A DNA stretch of 57,756 nucleotides from Kiloniellales bacterium (GCA_028280455.1 JANQLT010000078.1:1-57756); one strand, 5' to 3'. Positions 10,058 through 20,713 are shown, counted from the stretch's first letter. Notes: generated from the sequence alone by a model not told the origin. Translations and numbers: made by a program.

Positions 10058-10941
10058 CCTCTTCCAGCGACGAACAGAAGTACCGCGCCCGGGCCTGGTT
10101 CGAGGAGCTGCGCGATCGCATCTGCGCGGCCTTCGAGGCGCTGGAGGACGAGATCGCCGGCCCCAACGCCGAGCGCTTTCCCGGCCTCGAGCCGGGGCGC
10201 TTCCTGCGCCAGGCCTGGCGCCGGCCGGCCGCGCCCGAGCGGCCCGAGGAGGACGGCGGCGGCGGCGTCATGGCGATCATGAAGGGCCGGGTCTTCGAGA
10301 AGGTCGGGGTCAACGTCTCGACGGTCTACGGCAGCTTCTCGCCGGAGTTCGCCAAGCAGATCCCCGGCGCCGACGAGGACCCGCGCTTCTGGGCCAGCGG
10401 CATCTCCCTGGTCGCCCACATGCAATCGCCCCTGGTGCCGGCGGTGCACATGAACACCCGCCACATCGTCACCAGCAAGGCCTGGTTCGGCGGCGGCTCC
10501 GACCTGAATCCGATGTTCCCGAACGAGGCCGACACCGTGGCCTTCCACGCCGCCTTCAAGGCGGCCTGCGACCGGCACGACCCGGACTACTACCCGCGCT
10601 TCAAGGCCTGGTGCGACGACTACTTCTTCATCAAGCACCGCGGCGAGGCGCGCGGCGTCGGCGGCATCTTCTACGACAACCTGGAAGAGGGCGACTGGGA
10701 GGCCAACTTCGCCTTCACCCGCGACGTCGGCCTGGCCTTCCTCGAGGTCTACCCGAAGCTGGTCCGCGCCCACATGGCCGAGCCCTGGACGGAGGAGCAG
10801 CGCGCCCACCAGCTCATGCGCCGCGGCCGCTACGCCGAGTTCAACCTGGTCTACGACCGCGGCACCAAGTTCGGCCTGATGACCGGCGGCAACGTCGAGG
10901 CGATCCTCATGTCCCTGCCGCCGGTGGCGACCTGGCCTTGA
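10054..10941 (+). CDS. hemF: Oxygen-dependent coproporphyrinogen III oxidase HemF
   Basis: HemF catalyses the oxygen-dependent decarboxylation of coproporphyrinogen III to protoporphyrinogen IX in heme synthesis. The 295-residue product carries typical family blocks: [59 protein letters not shown] and the C-terminal [22 protein letters not shown]. Its coupling to trmL by a four-base overlap and its position next to the cytochrome operon fit an aerobic, heme-rich respiratory metabolism. It is convergent with cca, with only four bases between stop codons. Confidence 0.97.
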   Translation: MTSSSDEQKYRARAWFEELRDRICAAFEALEDEIAGPNAERFPGLEPGRFLRQAWRRPAAPERPEEDGGGGVMAIMKGRVFEKVGVNVSTVYGSFSPEFAKQIPGADEDPRFWASGISLVAHMQSPLVPAVHMNTRHIVTSKAWFGGGSDLNPMFPNEADTVAFHAAFKAACDRHDPDYYPRFKAWCDDYFFIKHRGEARGVGGIFYDNLEEGDWEANFAFTRDVGLAFLEVYPKLVRAHMAEPWTEEQRAHQLMRRGRYAEFNLVYDRGTKFGLMTGGNVEAILMSLPPVATWP

Positions 10942-10945
10942 TACC

Positions 10946-12184
10946 TTAGGCCTCGGCCGCGACCAGATCCTTCAGCTTGGCCAGGCAATCCTTGCGGCTT
11001 GGCGCGAAGTCCTCGGCGATCCACCAGGCCTCGACCAGGCTCAGCATGCGGCCCACGCCCGGCCCGTCGGCGAAGCCGAGCGCCAGGACGTCGCGCCCCT
11101 TGAGCGGGAAGGCGGTCGGCTGCCAGGCCTCGATGACTTCGCAAGCCGCCTCGAAGTTGCGCCGGTCCGATGCTTGGTCGCCTGCGCGCCTGCGCGCCTC
11201 GTCGAGCCGGAGCTGGTCGGCGACCGCGCCTTTGCCGAGCCTATAGAGCCGACGGCGCAAGGAGGGTGCCGCGCGCCAGGCTTCGTCAGTCGGCGCATCC
11301 AGCAGGAGCCCCAGCCGCGCCGCCACCGCGTTGGAGAGCCGCAGGCGCTCGGTCAGGTCCTTGGCCAGCGTCGGGTCGGGCGGCAGCAGGGCGGCCAGGC
11401 GGCACAGGGCGTCGGGCGCCGGCTCCAGGGGCAGCAGGGCGGCGAGGACGGCCGTGCCGGCGATCTCCGGCAGGACGGCCGCCAGGATCCGGCGCTCGAT
11501 CATGACGGCGACCACCTCGGTCGGGTCCGGGGCTTCCAGCAGCTTGAGGAGCTCGGCGCGGATACGCTCGGCGGAGAGCTTGGCGAGCAGGGGGGCCGCT
11601 GCCGTCGCCGCCTCCAGGCCCTTCGGGTCGAGCGGGCCCTGGCCGTAGTGGGCCTGGAAGCGGAAGAAGCGCAGCAGGCGCAGGTGGTCTTCCTCGATCC
11701 GTTGGCGGGCCTCGCCGACGAAGCGGACCCGGCCGGCCGCCAGGTCGTCCCGGCCGCCGAAGGGGTCGTGGAGCCGGCCGTCCGGGTCGCAGGACAGGGC
11801 ATTGATGGTGAAGTCGCGGCGCGCGGCGTCGGCCTGCCAGTCGTCGGTGAAGGCGACCTTGGCGCGGCGGCCGTCGGTCTCGACGTCGCGGCGCAGGGTG
11901 GTGATCTCGAAGGGCCGGCCGCCGCTGAGCGCGGTGATCGTGCCGTGCGCGATGCCGGTCGGCACGGCTTTCAGGCCGGCGGCTTCCAGCAGCGCGACGA
12001 CCCGCTCCGGCGGCAGCGGCGTGGCCAGGTCGATGTCCTTGACCGGCCGGCCCGCCAGGGCGTCACGCAGGCAGCCGCCGACGAAGCGGACCGCGTCGCC
12101 CTCGGCAGTCAAGGCGGCGATCACGGCGCGGGTCTCCGGCGCCGTCATCCAGGCCTCGGGGGCGATGCGCGCCTCGGCTGCCAT
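10946..12184 (-). CDS. cca: CCA-adding enzyme / tRNA nucleotidyltransferase
   Basis: This is a class II nucleotidyltransferase of the poly(A) polymerase/CCA-adding family that builds or repairs the 3' CCA of tRNAs. In the 412 residues one sees the nucleotidyltransferase signature VGGCLRDALAG with DIDLATPLPPE (metal-binding Asp pair), the template Arg/Asp region RRDFTINALSCD, and the RFVGEARQRIEEDHLRLLRFFRF segment of the neck. The C-terminal helical body is less conserved. It lies 18 bp downstream of the small DUF6111 gene on the same strand, so DUF6111, the Nudix gene and cca likely form an operon. Confidence 0.95.
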   Translation of the reverse strand: MAAEARIAPEAWMTAPETRAVIAALTAEGDAVRFVGGCLRDALAGRPVKDIDLATPLPPERVVALLEAAGLKAVPTGIAHGTITALSGGRPFEITTLRRDVETDGRRAKVAFTDDWQADAARRDFTINALSCDPDGRLHDPFGGRDDLAAGRVRFVGEARQRIEEDHLRLLRFFRFQAHYGQGPLDPKGLEAATAAAPLLAKLSAERIRAELLKLLEAPDPTEVVAVMIERRILAAVLPEIAGTAVLAALLPLEPAPDALCRLAALLPPDPTLAKDLTERLRLSNAVAARLGLLLDAPTDEAWRAAPSLRRRLYRLGKGAVADQLRLDEARRRAGDQASDRRNFEAACEVIEAWQPTAFPLKGRDVLALGFADGPGVGRMLSLVEAWWIAEDFAPSRKDCLAKLKDLVAAEA

Positions 12185-12202
12185 GGGCCGCTCCCTCGGC
12201 CG

Positions 12203-12481
12203 TCACTGGACCGGCAGGCCCGGCGGGCTCTCCGGCCGCTCGAGGCGGGTCGGCTCCAGGACGGTGCCGGCCTCGAAGACGGTCATGTCGCGGTAGACGA
12301 TCAGGCTGGCCACCAGGAGCAGGACGCTGGCGGCGACGATCCAGTGCCAGGGCGCGTCCTGCCAGCGCGGCAGGTTGCCCTCGCCGGCCAGACGCGCCCG
12401 CCGGCGCGCCATGGTCACGTAGAGCGCGTAGAGCAGGAACGGCAGTACCAAGGGCAGGATCACCATGAAGAACTTCTTCAT
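12203..12481 (-). CDS. Small membrane protein, DUF6111 type
   Basis: This is a 92-residue protein of unknown function. It has two predicted membrane helices (about 4-24 and 46-63) separated by an Arg-rich cytoplasmic-type loop (MARRRARLAGEG), and a hydrophilic Pro-rich C-terminus. The start at 12481 overlaps the Nudix stop by four bases, and cca follows 18 bp after its end. Small two-helix proteins of this kind between a CoA pyrophosphatase and cca are conserved in alphaproteobacteria and annotated as DUF6111. I assign the name from length, topology and context, not from a search. Confidence 0.75.
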   Translation of the reverse strand: MKKFFMVILPLVLPFLLYALYVTMARRRARLAGEGNLPRWQDAPWHWIVAASVLLLVASLIVYRDMTVFEAGTVLEPTRLERPESPPGLPVQ

Positions 12482-13134
12482 GAGGTCTCTCCCAGGATCT
12501 CGCTGAGGTTCGACAGCATGCCGGCGGTGGCTCCCCAGATGTAATAGTCGTCGTAAGGGTAGGCGTAGAAGTAGCGTTCCTTGCCCTTGAACATCAGGCT
12601 GTGGATCTCGCGGTTGGTCGGATCGAGCACGAAGCCCAGGGGCACCTCGAAGACCTCGGCCACCTCGAACTGGTCCGGCTCGACCGGGAAGGGCGGCGTC
12701 ACCAGGCCGACCACCGGCGTCACCTCGAAGCCGGTGCGGGTCACGTAGCTGTCCAGGCGGCCGACGATGTCGATGTGCCGCGGCGGCAGGCCGACCTCTT
12801 CTTGGGTCTCGCGCAGGGCCGCGGCGGTGGCGTCGCTGTCGCCCGGGTCGATGCGGCCGCCGGGAAAGGCGATCTGCCCGGCATGGTCGTGCAGATGGTC
12901 CGTGCGCCGGGTCAGCAGCAGGGTCGGCGGGCTGCGCCAAACGATCGGCACCAGCACGGCGGCGGCGACGAGCGCCTTTTCGGGGCGGTAGAAGTCCGGG
13001 TTGAGGTCGTGGTCGCCGCGCGGCCAGGCCTCCTCGGCCGCCCCGCCGCCTCTCGGGGCGGCGCGCGGCGCGTGGCGCCGGCCGGGCTCGTGCGCGGCCA
13101 GGCGGCGGGCGATCTCGCTTTCGCTCAGCGCCAT
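12478..13134 (-). CDS. Nudix hydrolase, CoA pyrophosphatase type
   Basis: This Nudix-fold hydrolase most resembles the NUDT7/8-like CoA diphosphatases that clip CoA and its derivatives to 3',5'-ADP and phosphopantetheine. The 218 residues contain LLLTRRTDHLHDHAGQIAFPGG followed by the Nudix box (about 92-115, ending ALRETQEEVGL), in which RETQEEVG provides the metal-binding glutamates. The frame is open far upstream, but the start at 13134 matches the family N-terminus and overlaps the preceding DUF1285 stop by about ten bases. The longer frame would run antisense through moxR. Confidence 0.88.
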   Translation of the reverse strand: MALSESEIARRLAAHEPGRRHAPRAAPRGGGAAEEAWPRGDHDLNPDFYRPEKALVAAAVLVPIVWRSPPTLLLTRRTDHLHDHAGQIAFPGGRIDPGDSDATAAALRETQEEVGLPPRHIDIVGRLDSYVTRTGFEVTPVVGLVTPPFPVEPDQFEVAEVFEVPLGFVLDPTNREIHSLMFKGKERYFYAYPYDDYYIWGATAGMLSNLSEILGETS

Positions 13135-13691
13135 CGGCCCAGCGGAAAGAAGCGCCCCTTGCTCCATACGCCTATCACTTCCTCGCGATCCTCGCTCGGC
13201 TCGGCCAGCTCGACCACCTGATAGAAGACCTGGCGCAGCAGCAGCGCCTCCAGGCCGTCCCTGACCATGATATAGGGTCTCGGCTCGGCCTTTTCGGGCT
13301 CTTCGGCGACCCTGATCGGGTGCTCGGGGCCGGCCTCGACCCAGTCGTCGATGTTGGTGCGGAAGCGGAGGACCTGGGCGCGGCCCCGGCCGCTCGCCGC
13401 CAGCTCGACGGCGGTGAAGGGCGCGTCCTCGACGGCGATCCGGCCCCGCTCGACCGGCGTGACCAGCCAGAAGCTGCCGTCCGGCTCGCGCCGCAGCACG
13501 CTGGAGAAGAGCTTCACCAGGGGCTTCCGGTTGATCGGCGAGCCGCGGTAGTGCCAGGTGCCGTCGCGAGCGATTCGCATGTCGAAGTCCCGCGGCAGGG
13601 GCTGCGCACGCGACCCCGCCCCCTCGCCAGTGAGCGGCGAAGGCCCTATGTTGTCTATAGAGGCTTGGCGTCTGGGCGTTTCTCGGGTCAT
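13125..13691 (-). CDS. DUF1285 domain protein
   Basis: This is a 188-residue cytoplasmic protein of unknown function. The recognisable DUF1285 core begins at FDMRIARDGTWHYRGSPI and continues through LVKLFSSVLRREPDGSFWLVTP and VEDAPFTAVE, with the usual C-terminal segment ending in GRFFPLGRW. The chosen ATG at 13691 adds about 35 low-complexity residues before the domain. A second in-frame ATG sits just before the domain (MRIARDG), so the true start is uncertain. It is divergent from moxR, and its upstream flank includes a TATGCT hexamer that could be its -10. Confidence 0.8.
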   Translation of the reverse strand: MTRETPRRQASIDNIGPSPLTGEGAGSRAQPLPRDFDMRIARDGTWHYRGSPINRKPLVKLFSSVLRREPDGSFWLVTPVERGRIAVEDAPFTAVELAASGRGRAQVLRFRTNIDDWVEAGPEHPIRVAEEPEKAEPRPYIMVRDGLEALLLRQVFYQVVELAEPSEDREEVIGVWSKGRFFPLGRWR

Positions 13692-13734
13692 GGCGCACTC
13701 GCTCGAACCGAATAGCATAGCGGAGAGAGGCTTC

Positions 13735-14748
<1,014 letters not shown>

Positions 14749-14770
14749 ACGGGACGCCCGGCACCCGCGC

Positions 14771-15652
14771 ATGGCAGAGGCCGCCACTTCCCTTCGGCAC
14801 AACGCCGAGCACCTGGCCGCCAATCTCCCGCCGCTGCTGGTCGCGGCGCGCCGGGTCGCGGCCACGGTCGCCCAGGGCGTGCACGGCCGGCGCCGGGTCG
14901 GCCAGGGCGAGACCTTCTGGCAGTTCCGCTCCTACGAGTTCGGCGACCCGCCGCAGCTCATCGACTGGCGGCAGTCGGCCAAGACCGACCGGGTCTTCGT
15001 GCGCGAGCTGGAGTGGGAGGCGGCGCAGTCGGTCTGGATCTGGCGCGACCTCTCGCGCTCGATGGACTGGCGCTCCGGCGCCGCGCTGCCGCTCAAGCGC
15101 GAGCGCGCCGACCTGCTGAGCCTGGCCTTGTCGGTGCTGCTGATCGGCGCCGGCGAGCACGTCGCCCTGCTCGGCAGCAGCCTGCGCCCGGTCACCGGCC
15201 GCGCCGGCCTGTCGCGCCTCGCCCTGGTGATCGAGCGGGAGAGCCGGAACGACGCCGAGGGGCCGCCGAGCCTGCCCTTGCCGCGCAACGCCCATGTCGT
15301 GCTGATCGGCGACCTGCTGACGCCGCTGGAGCCGCTCGACAGCGTGGTCCGGGACTACGCCGCCCGCGGCATCAAGGGCCATATGCTGCAGGTGCTCGAC
15401 CCGGCCGAGGAGGACCTGCCCTACGAGGGCCGGGTCCGCTTCGAGGACCTGGAGAGCGACTCGCGCTGGCTGCTGCCGCGGGTCGAGTCGGCGCGCGCGA
15501 CCTACCGTGAGCGCTTCGCCGAGCACTGCGACGGCCTGGCGACCATCGCCCGGGCGGTCGACTGGTCCTATTCCCGGCACCGCACCGACCGGCCGCCGCA
15601 GTCCGCCCTGATGACGCTCTACACGGCGCTGTCCCAAGGCCGGGAGCTCTAG
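14771..15652 (+). CDS. DUF58 domain protein (MoxR partner)
   Basis: The 293-residue protein has the DUF58 signature WQFRSYEFGDPPQLIDWRQSAKTDR (about residues 51-75) followed by the VWA-like segment SVWIWRDLSRSMDWRSG, in which DLSRS fits the DxSxS metal-adhesion motif. DUF58 proteins are almost always encoded next to MoxR ATPases and form part of a poorly understood envelope-associated maturation system. It lacks the N-terminal membrane helices of some relatives. Spacing is 22 bp from moxR and 5 bp to the next gene. Confidence 0.9.
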   Translation: MAEAATSLRHNAEHLAANLPPLLVAARRVAATVAQGVHGRRRVGQGETFWQFRSYEFGDPPQLIDWRQSAKTDRVFVRELEWEAAQSVWIWRDLSRSMDWRSGAALPLKRERADLLSLALSVLLIGAGEHVALLGSSLRPVTGRAGLSRLALVIERESRNDAEGPPSLPLPRNAHVVLIGDLLTPLEPLDSVVRDYAARGIKGHMLQVLDPAEEDLPYEGRVRFEDLESDSRWLLPRVESARATYRERFAEHCDGLATIARAVDWSYSRHRTDRPPQSALMTLYTALSQGREL

Positions 15653-15657
15653 GCGCC

Positions 15658-18399
15658 ATGCTGCAGCTCGGCCCCATCGCCTTCGCCCAGCCCTACCTGC
15701 TGCTGGCCCTGCTCGGCCTGCCGCTGCTCTGGTGGCTGCTGCGGGTGACGCCGCCGAGCCCGCGCACGATCCGTTTCCCGGCGCTGCGCTTCATCCTCGG
15801 CCTGGTGACGCCGGAGGAGACCCCGGCACGGACGCCGCTTTGGCTGATCCTCCTGCGCATGGCGGTCGCCGCCCTGCTGATCCTCGGGCTGTCCCAGCCG
15901 CTGATCAACCCGACCGCCAAGCTGACCGGCAGCGGCCCCCTGATCCTGGTGATCGACGACGACTGGGCCGCCGCCGGCCAGTGGCAGGCGCGCCAGGAGC
16001 TGGCCGAGGAGCTGCTGGCCGAGGCCGAGCGCGAGAACCGGCCGGTGGTGGTGGTGACCACGGCGCCGACGGCGGTGGGCGCCACGCCCGGGGTCTCCGA
16101 CCTGCTGACGCCGAGCGCCGCCCGGCGCCTGGTGCAAGGGCTGACGCCGAAGCCCTGGCCGGCCGAGCGCGCTGCGGCGCTGGCCGCGCTCGAGGGCTTG
16201 AACGTCGAGGGCTCGGGTCACGCCGTCTGGCTGTCCAACGGCCTCGAGGACGAGGCGCTCGGCGAGATGGCGCTGCGGCTGCAGGCCCTCGGACGCCTGG
16301 ACCTGGTGCGCGACGAGTCCGGCCGCCTGCCGCGCTTGATCCTGCCGCCCGAGATCGCCGCCGGCGGACTCGAGCTGCAGTTGCGCCGGCCGCTGTCGGG
16401 CTCGCCGGAGACGGTCTTCGTCCGGGCCGTGGCCGACGACGGCCGGCTAGTGGCGCGCAGCGAGATCACCTTCGCGGCGGCGGAAAGCGAAACCACGGGC
16501 CGGCTTTCCCTGCCGGCCGAGCTGCGCAACCGCATCGCCCGCCTGGCCATCGAGGGCCAGGACCAGGCCGCCGGCGTGCTGCTGCTCGACGAGCGCTGGC
16601 GCCGGCGCCCGGTCGGCCTGGTCGCCGGCGGCGGCGGCGAGGAGGCGCAGCCGCTGCTCAGCGAGATCTACTACCTGGAGCGGGCCCTGGAGCCCTACAC
16701 GGTCCTGCACCAGGGCCCGATCGCCGAGCTGGTCGAGCGCGACCTGGCGGTCATGGTGCTGTCCGACGTCGGCGGCCTGGACGAGGCAGCCGAGCAGCGG
16801 CTGGCCGGCTGGGTCGAGGCCGGCGGCCTGCTGATGCGCTTCGCCGGCCCGCGGGTGGCCGAGAGCGAGGCCATGGACTCCCTGCTGCCGGTGCGGCTGC
16901 GCGGCGGCGGCCGCATCCTCGGCGGCGTGCTGACCTGGGCCAGCCCCTCGCGTCTCGCGCCCTTCGACGCCGACAGCCCCTTCGCCGGCCTGCCGGTGCC
17001 CGCCGACGTCGCGGTCTCGCGCCAGGTGCTGGCCGAGCCCTCGCTCGACCTGGGCGACAAGACCTGGGCGCGCCTGGTCGACGGCACGCCGCTGGTGACC
17101 GCCGAGCGGCGCGGCGACGGCTGGGTCGTGCTGGTGCACACCACGGCCAACACCGAATGGAGCAACCTGGCGCTCTCCGGTCTCTTCGTCGACATGCTGC
17201 GGCGGCTGATCGCCCTCAGCCAGGGCGTGCCGAGCAGCGGCGCGGAGGCGGCCGAGCTGCCGCCGATCGAGACCCTCGACGGCTTCGGCCGGCTCGGCGC
17301 GCCGGCGCCGACGGTGCTGGCCGTCGCCGACGAGGATCTCGCCGCCAGCCGGGTCGGCCCGCGTCACCCGCCGGGCTACTACGGCAGCGAGGGCGAGCGG
17401 CGCTCGCTCAACCTCTCGCCCGGCCTGCCGGCGCTGCTGCCGATCGAGGCGGTGCCGAGCGGCGTGCGCCTGCTCGACTACGCGACCAGCGGCGAGCGCA
17501 GCGTCAAGGCCTGGCTGCTGACCGCCGCCCTGCTGCTGGCCCTGGCCGACATGCTGATCGCGCTCGCCCTGCGCGGCCTGCTCAAGGGCCGCGGCGACAA
17601 GGCGCTGGCCGGCCTCGCCGCGCTGGCCGTCGTCGCGCTGGCCGAGCCGGTCCAGGCCCAGAGCGGCGACAGCGACGAGCTCTTCGCCTTGCAGGCGACG
17701 CTGGAGACCCGCCTGGCCTACGTCGAGACCGGCGTGCCGAGCGTCGACGCGGCCAGCCGCGAGGGCCTGATGGGCCTGACGCGGGTGCTGCAGCGGCGCA
17801 CCTCGATCGAGCCCGCGCCGCCGATCGGCGTCACCCTGGGCCGCGACGAGATCAGCTTCTTCCCGCTGCTCTACTGGCCGGTCGCCGCCGAGCAGCGCAG
17901 CTTGAGCACGGTTGCCCGCGACGCCGTCAACCACTTCCTGGAGCACGGCGGCACGATCCTCTTCGACCTGCGCGACCCCTCCAGCGGCGCCCGCCTGTTC
18001 GGCCGCGCCGGGCGCGCCGAGACGGCCCTGCAGCGCCTGACCGAGGGCATCGAGATCCCGCCCCTGGTGCCCGTGTCGCCCGACCACGTGCTGACCAAGG
18101 CCTTCTACCTGATGCAGGAGTTCCCGGGCCGCTTCGCCGGCGGCACGCTCTGGGTCTCGGACACCGAAGGCCGCGTCAACGACGGCGTCTCCTCGGTCAT
18201 GGTCGGCGCCAACGACTGGGCCTCGGCCTGGGCCGTCGACGAGCTCGGCCGGCCGCGCTTCGCCGTGGTGCCGGGCGGTGAGCGGCAGCGCGAGATGGCC
18301 TACCGGGTCGGCGTCAACCTGGTGATGTATGCCCTGACCGGCAACTACAAGGCCGACCAGGTCCACGTGCCCTTCATCCTCGAGCGGCTCGGCCAATGA
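15658..18399 (+). CDS. BatA-like N-terminal / DUF4159 membrane protein
   Basis: This is a large (913-residue) envelope protein. The N-terminus has two membrane helices flanking a short loop (about 10-30 and 60-80), as in BatA-type proteins. A long periplasmic region follows, then another helix near 620-640 (AWLLTAALLLALADMLIAL), a further hydrophobic stretch ending AEPVQAQ, and a DUF4159 domain from about 700 (RLAYVETG, ISFFPLLYWP, HGGTILFDLRDP) to the end. In related operons it travels with MoxR, DUF58 and the VWA-like protein that follows, with which it overlaps by four bases. The biochemical function is unknown. Confidence 0.85.
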   Translation: MLQLGPIAFAQPYLLLALLGLPLLWWLLRVTPPSPRTIRFPALRFILGLVTPEETPARTPLWLILLRMAVAALLILGLSQPLINPTAKLTGSGPLILVIDDDWAAAGQWQARQELAEELLAEAERENRPVVVVTTAPTAVGATPGVSDLLTPSAARRLVQGLTPKPWPAERAAALAALEGLNVEGSGHAVWLSNGLEDEALGEMALRLQALGRLDLVRDESGRLPRLILPPEIAAGGLELQLRRPLSGSPETVFVRAVADDGRLVARSEITFAAAESETTGRLSLPAELRNRIARLAIEGQDQAAGVLLLDERWRRRPVGLVAGGGGEEAQPLLSEIYYLERALEPYTVLHQGPIAELVERDLAVMVLSDVGGLDEAAEQRLAGWVEAGGLLMRFAGPRVAESEAMDSLLPVRLRGGGRILGGVLTWASPSRLAPFDADSPFAGLPVPADVAVSRQVLAEPSLDLGDKTWARLVDGTPLVTAERRGDGWVVLVHTTANTEWSNLALSGLFVDMLRRLIALSQGVPSSGAEAAELPPIETLDGFGRLGAPAPTVLAVADEDLAASRVGPRHPPGYYGSEGERRSLNLSPGLPALLPIEAVPSGVRLLDYATSGERSVKAWLLTAALLLALADMLIALALRGLLKGRGDKALAGLAALAVVALAEPVQAQSGDSDELFALQATLETRLAYVETGVPSVDAASREGLMGLTRVLQRRTSIEPAPPIGVTLGRDEISFFPLLYWPVAAEQRSLSTVARDAVNHFLEHGGTILFDLRDPSSGARLFGRAGRAETALQRLTEGIEIPPLVPVSPDHVLTKAFYLMQEFPGRFAGGTLWVSDTEGRVNDGVSSVMVGANDWASAWAVDELGRPRFAVVPGGERQREMAYRVGVNLVMYALTGNYKADQVHVPFILERLGQ

Positions 18400-20516
18400 T
18401 CGGCGCGCTCTCCATTCTCTGGTCGCCGCTGGTGCCTTGGGCGCTGATCGGCCTGCTGTCGGCTGTCGCCCTCCTGCTGCTCGGCTTCGCGCTCTGGCGG
18501 CGGGCGCGCGGCGCGCTCTGGCGCGGCCTGGCGGCGGCGCTGATGCTCTTGGCCCTGGCCAACCCCTCGGTGGTGCGCGAGGAGCGCGAGCCGCTCAGCG
18601 ACATCGCCCTGGTGGTGGTCGACGAGAGCCCGAGCCAGGCCATCGAGCCGCGCGAGACCCAGAGCCAGGCGGCGACGCGCCACCTGCTGCTGGGCCTCGA
18701 GCGCCTGCCCGACACCGAGGTCCGGGTGATCCCGGCCGGCCGCGGCGCCTTCGGCGTCGACCGTCAGGGCACCCGGCTCTTCTCGGCCGTGCGCGAGGCC
18801 CTGGCGAGCGTGCCCCGCCAGCGCATCGGCGCGATCTTCATGGTCAGCGACGGCCAGGTCCACGACGTGCCCCAGAGCCTCGCCGGCATCGGCCTGGAAG
18901 CGCCGGTCCATCTGCTGCTGACCGGCCAGGAGCGCGAGGGCGACCGCCGCCTGGAGATCACCCAGGCGCCGAGCTTCGGCATCGTCGGCCGCGAGCTGAC
19001 CCTGAGCTTCCGGGTCGACGACCTGACCGAGCGCGGCGCTTCCGGCGCTACCCGTGGCGCCTCTTCGGGCGCCAGTGGCGGCAGCGCGGTCGTCACGGTT
19101 CGCCAGGACGGCGGCGCGCCGGAGCAGATAACCGTGCCGGTCGGCGTCGAGCGCGAGCTGATCTTCGAGCTGAACCACCGGGGCGCCACGCCCATCGAGC
19201 TGGAGGTCGAGCCGGGCCGCCAGGAGCTGAGCCTGGCCAACAACCGTGCCGCGGTCATGGTCCAGGGCGTGCGCGACCGGCTGCGCGTGCTGCTGGTCTC
19301 GGGCGAGCCCCATGCCGGCGAGCGGGCCTGGCGCAACATCCTGAAGTCCGACCCCTCGGTCGACCTGGTGCACTTCACTATTCTTCGGCCGCCGGAGAAG
19401 CAGGACGGCACGCCGATCCGCGAGCTTTCGCTGATCGCCTTCCCGACCCGCGAGCTCTTCGAGGTCAAGCTGCACGAGTTCGACCTGATCATCTTCGACC
19501 GCTACCGCCGGCGCGGCGTGCTGCCGAGCATCTACCTCGACAACATCGCCCGCTACGTCGAGAACGGCGGCGCGCTGCTCGAGGCGGTCGGGCCGACCTT
19601 CGCCACGCCGCTGTCGCTCTATCGCACGCCGCTCGGCCGCGTGCTGCCCGGCGAGCCGACCGGGCACATCTTCGAGCGCGGCTACCGGCCGGCGGTGACC
19701 GAGCTGGGCGAGCGCCACCCGGTGACCGCCGAGCTGCCCGGCGCGCCGAGCCGCGCGGGCGAGGATCCCGACTGGGGCCGCTGGTTCCGCCATGTCGACG
19801 CCGAGGCGCGCGACGGCGTGGTGGTGATGCGCGGCGTCGAGTCGCGGCCGCTGCTGATCCTGAGCCGCTACGGCGAGGGCCGCGTGGCGCAGTTCCTCAG
19901 CGACCACATGTGGCTCTGGGCGCGCGGCTTCGAGGGCGGCGGGCCGCAGGCCGAGCTGCTGCGCCGCATCGCCCACTGGCTCATGAAGGAGCCGGACCTG
20001 GAGGAGGAGGACCTGCGGGCCACGGTCGAGTCCGGCACCCTGGAGATCGTCCGCCGCTCTCTTGAAGCGGACCTGCCGGAGATCGAGGTCACCCTGCCCT
20101 CGGGCGAGCGGCTGACCGTGACCCTGGAGGAGGGCACGGCGGGGCGCGCCGTCGCGCGGCTGCCGGTCGCGGAGGCCGGCCTCTACCGCATCAGCGACGG
20201 CGAGCGCACCGCCCTGGCCGCCGCCGGCCCGCCGAACCCGCTGGAGATGGCGGACCTGCGCGCCACGACCGAGCTGCTCGAGCCGGTGATCGAGGAGAGC
20301 GGCGGCGGCGTCACCCGCGTCGCCGGCGACGCGCTGCCGAGCCTGCGCAAGGTCAAGCCCGGGCGCGACCGCCACGGCCGCGGCTGGCTCGGCGTCGAGG
20401 CCAAGGGCGGCTACGTCGTCACCGGCGTCGCCCAGGCGCCCCTGCTGCCGGCGATCCTGCTCCTGGCCCTGGCCCTCGGCACCATGGTGCTGGCCTGGTA
20501 CCGCGAGGGCCGCTAG
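18396..20516 (+). CDS. Membrane protein with VWA-like and GATase1-like regions
   Basis: The protein has 706 residues with two N-terminal membrane helices (about 10-30 and 40-58), one C-terminal helix (about 680-700) and a large periplasmic part. After the first helices, VVDESPS fits the DxSxS metal site of VWA domains, and MVSDGQVHD fits the later SDG element. The region around LLILSRYGEGRVAQFLSDHMW resembles the inactive glutamine amidotransferase-like domain found in such proteins. A short Ser/Gly/Ala-rich insert (about residues 212-230) looks like a flexible linker. It is the last gene of the MoxR operon; a long hairpin follows its stop. Confidence 0.8.
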   Translation: MIGALSILWSPLVPWALIGLLSAVALLLLGFALWRRARGALWRGLAAALMLLALANPSVVREEREPLSDIALVVVDESPSQAIEPRETQSQAATRHLLLGLERLPDTEVRVIPAGRGAFGVDRQGTRLFSAVREALASVPRQRIGAIFMVSDGQVHDVPQSLAGIGLEAPVHLLLTGQEREGDRRLEITQAPSFGIVGRELTLSFRVDDLTERGASGATRGASSGASGGSAVVTVRQDGGAPEQITVPVGVERELIFELNHRGATPIELEVEPGRQELSLANNRAAVMVQGVRDRLRVLLVSGEPHAGERAWRNILKSDPSVDLVHFTILRPPEKQDGTPIRELSLIAFPTRELFEVKLHEFDLIIFDRYRRRGVLPSIYLDNIARYVENGGALLEAVGPTFATPLSLYRTPLGRVLPGEPTGHIFERGYRPAVTELGERHPVTAELPGAPSRAGEDPDWGRWFRHVDAEARDGVVVMRGVESRPLLILSRYGEGRVAQFLSDHMWLWARGFEGGGPQAELLRRIAHWLMKEPDLEEEDLRATVESGTLEIVRRSLEADLPEIEVTLPSGERLTVTLEEGTAGRAVARLPVAEAGLYRISDGERTALAAAGPPNPLEMADLRATTELLEPVIEESGGGVTRVAGDALPSLRKVKPGRDRHGRGWLGVEAKGGYVVTGVAQAPLLPAILLLALALGTMVLAWYREGR

Positions 20517-20518
20517 CG

Positions 20519-20640
20519 CGTTTTGCGATCGGACGGCACCGGCCCGCTCCCCCTCCCGGCCACCCACGGCAGTATCCTATTGGGTGGCCGGGAGGGGGAG
20601 CGGCCCGGTGCCGTGAGTCCGCGTGAGCGGAAAACGCTCT
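20519..20640. repeat. Long inverted repeat: 34-bp stem with outer arms
   Basis: Arms 20533-20566 and 20581-20614 are complementary over 34 bp with a single mismatch and a 14-base loop. Weaker outer arms (around agcgcgttttgcg on the left and aaaacgctct on the right) extend the pairing to about 20519-20640. The transcript could fold into a very stable hairpin directly after the stop of the upstream operon. No T-run follows, so it may be a mobile palindromic repeat or a mini-element that also serves as terminator. Confidence 0.85.
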
Positions 20641-20695
20641 AGGCTGGCGAGTGTCGGCGCGATCCCTTTTCGAAAGGTTAAACGACGGCGGATTG

Positions 20696-20713
20696 ATAGG
20701 AAATTTATCCTAT
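20696..20713. promoter_or_regulatory. Operator-like palindrome upstream of the sensor kinase
   Basis: ATAGGA at 20696-20701 and TCCTAT at 20708-20713 are perfect inverted halves around six AT-rich bases. It lies in the most AT-rich segment before the five-gene kai-type cluster and could bind a dimeric regulator. No regulator is assigned. Confidence 0.35.
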
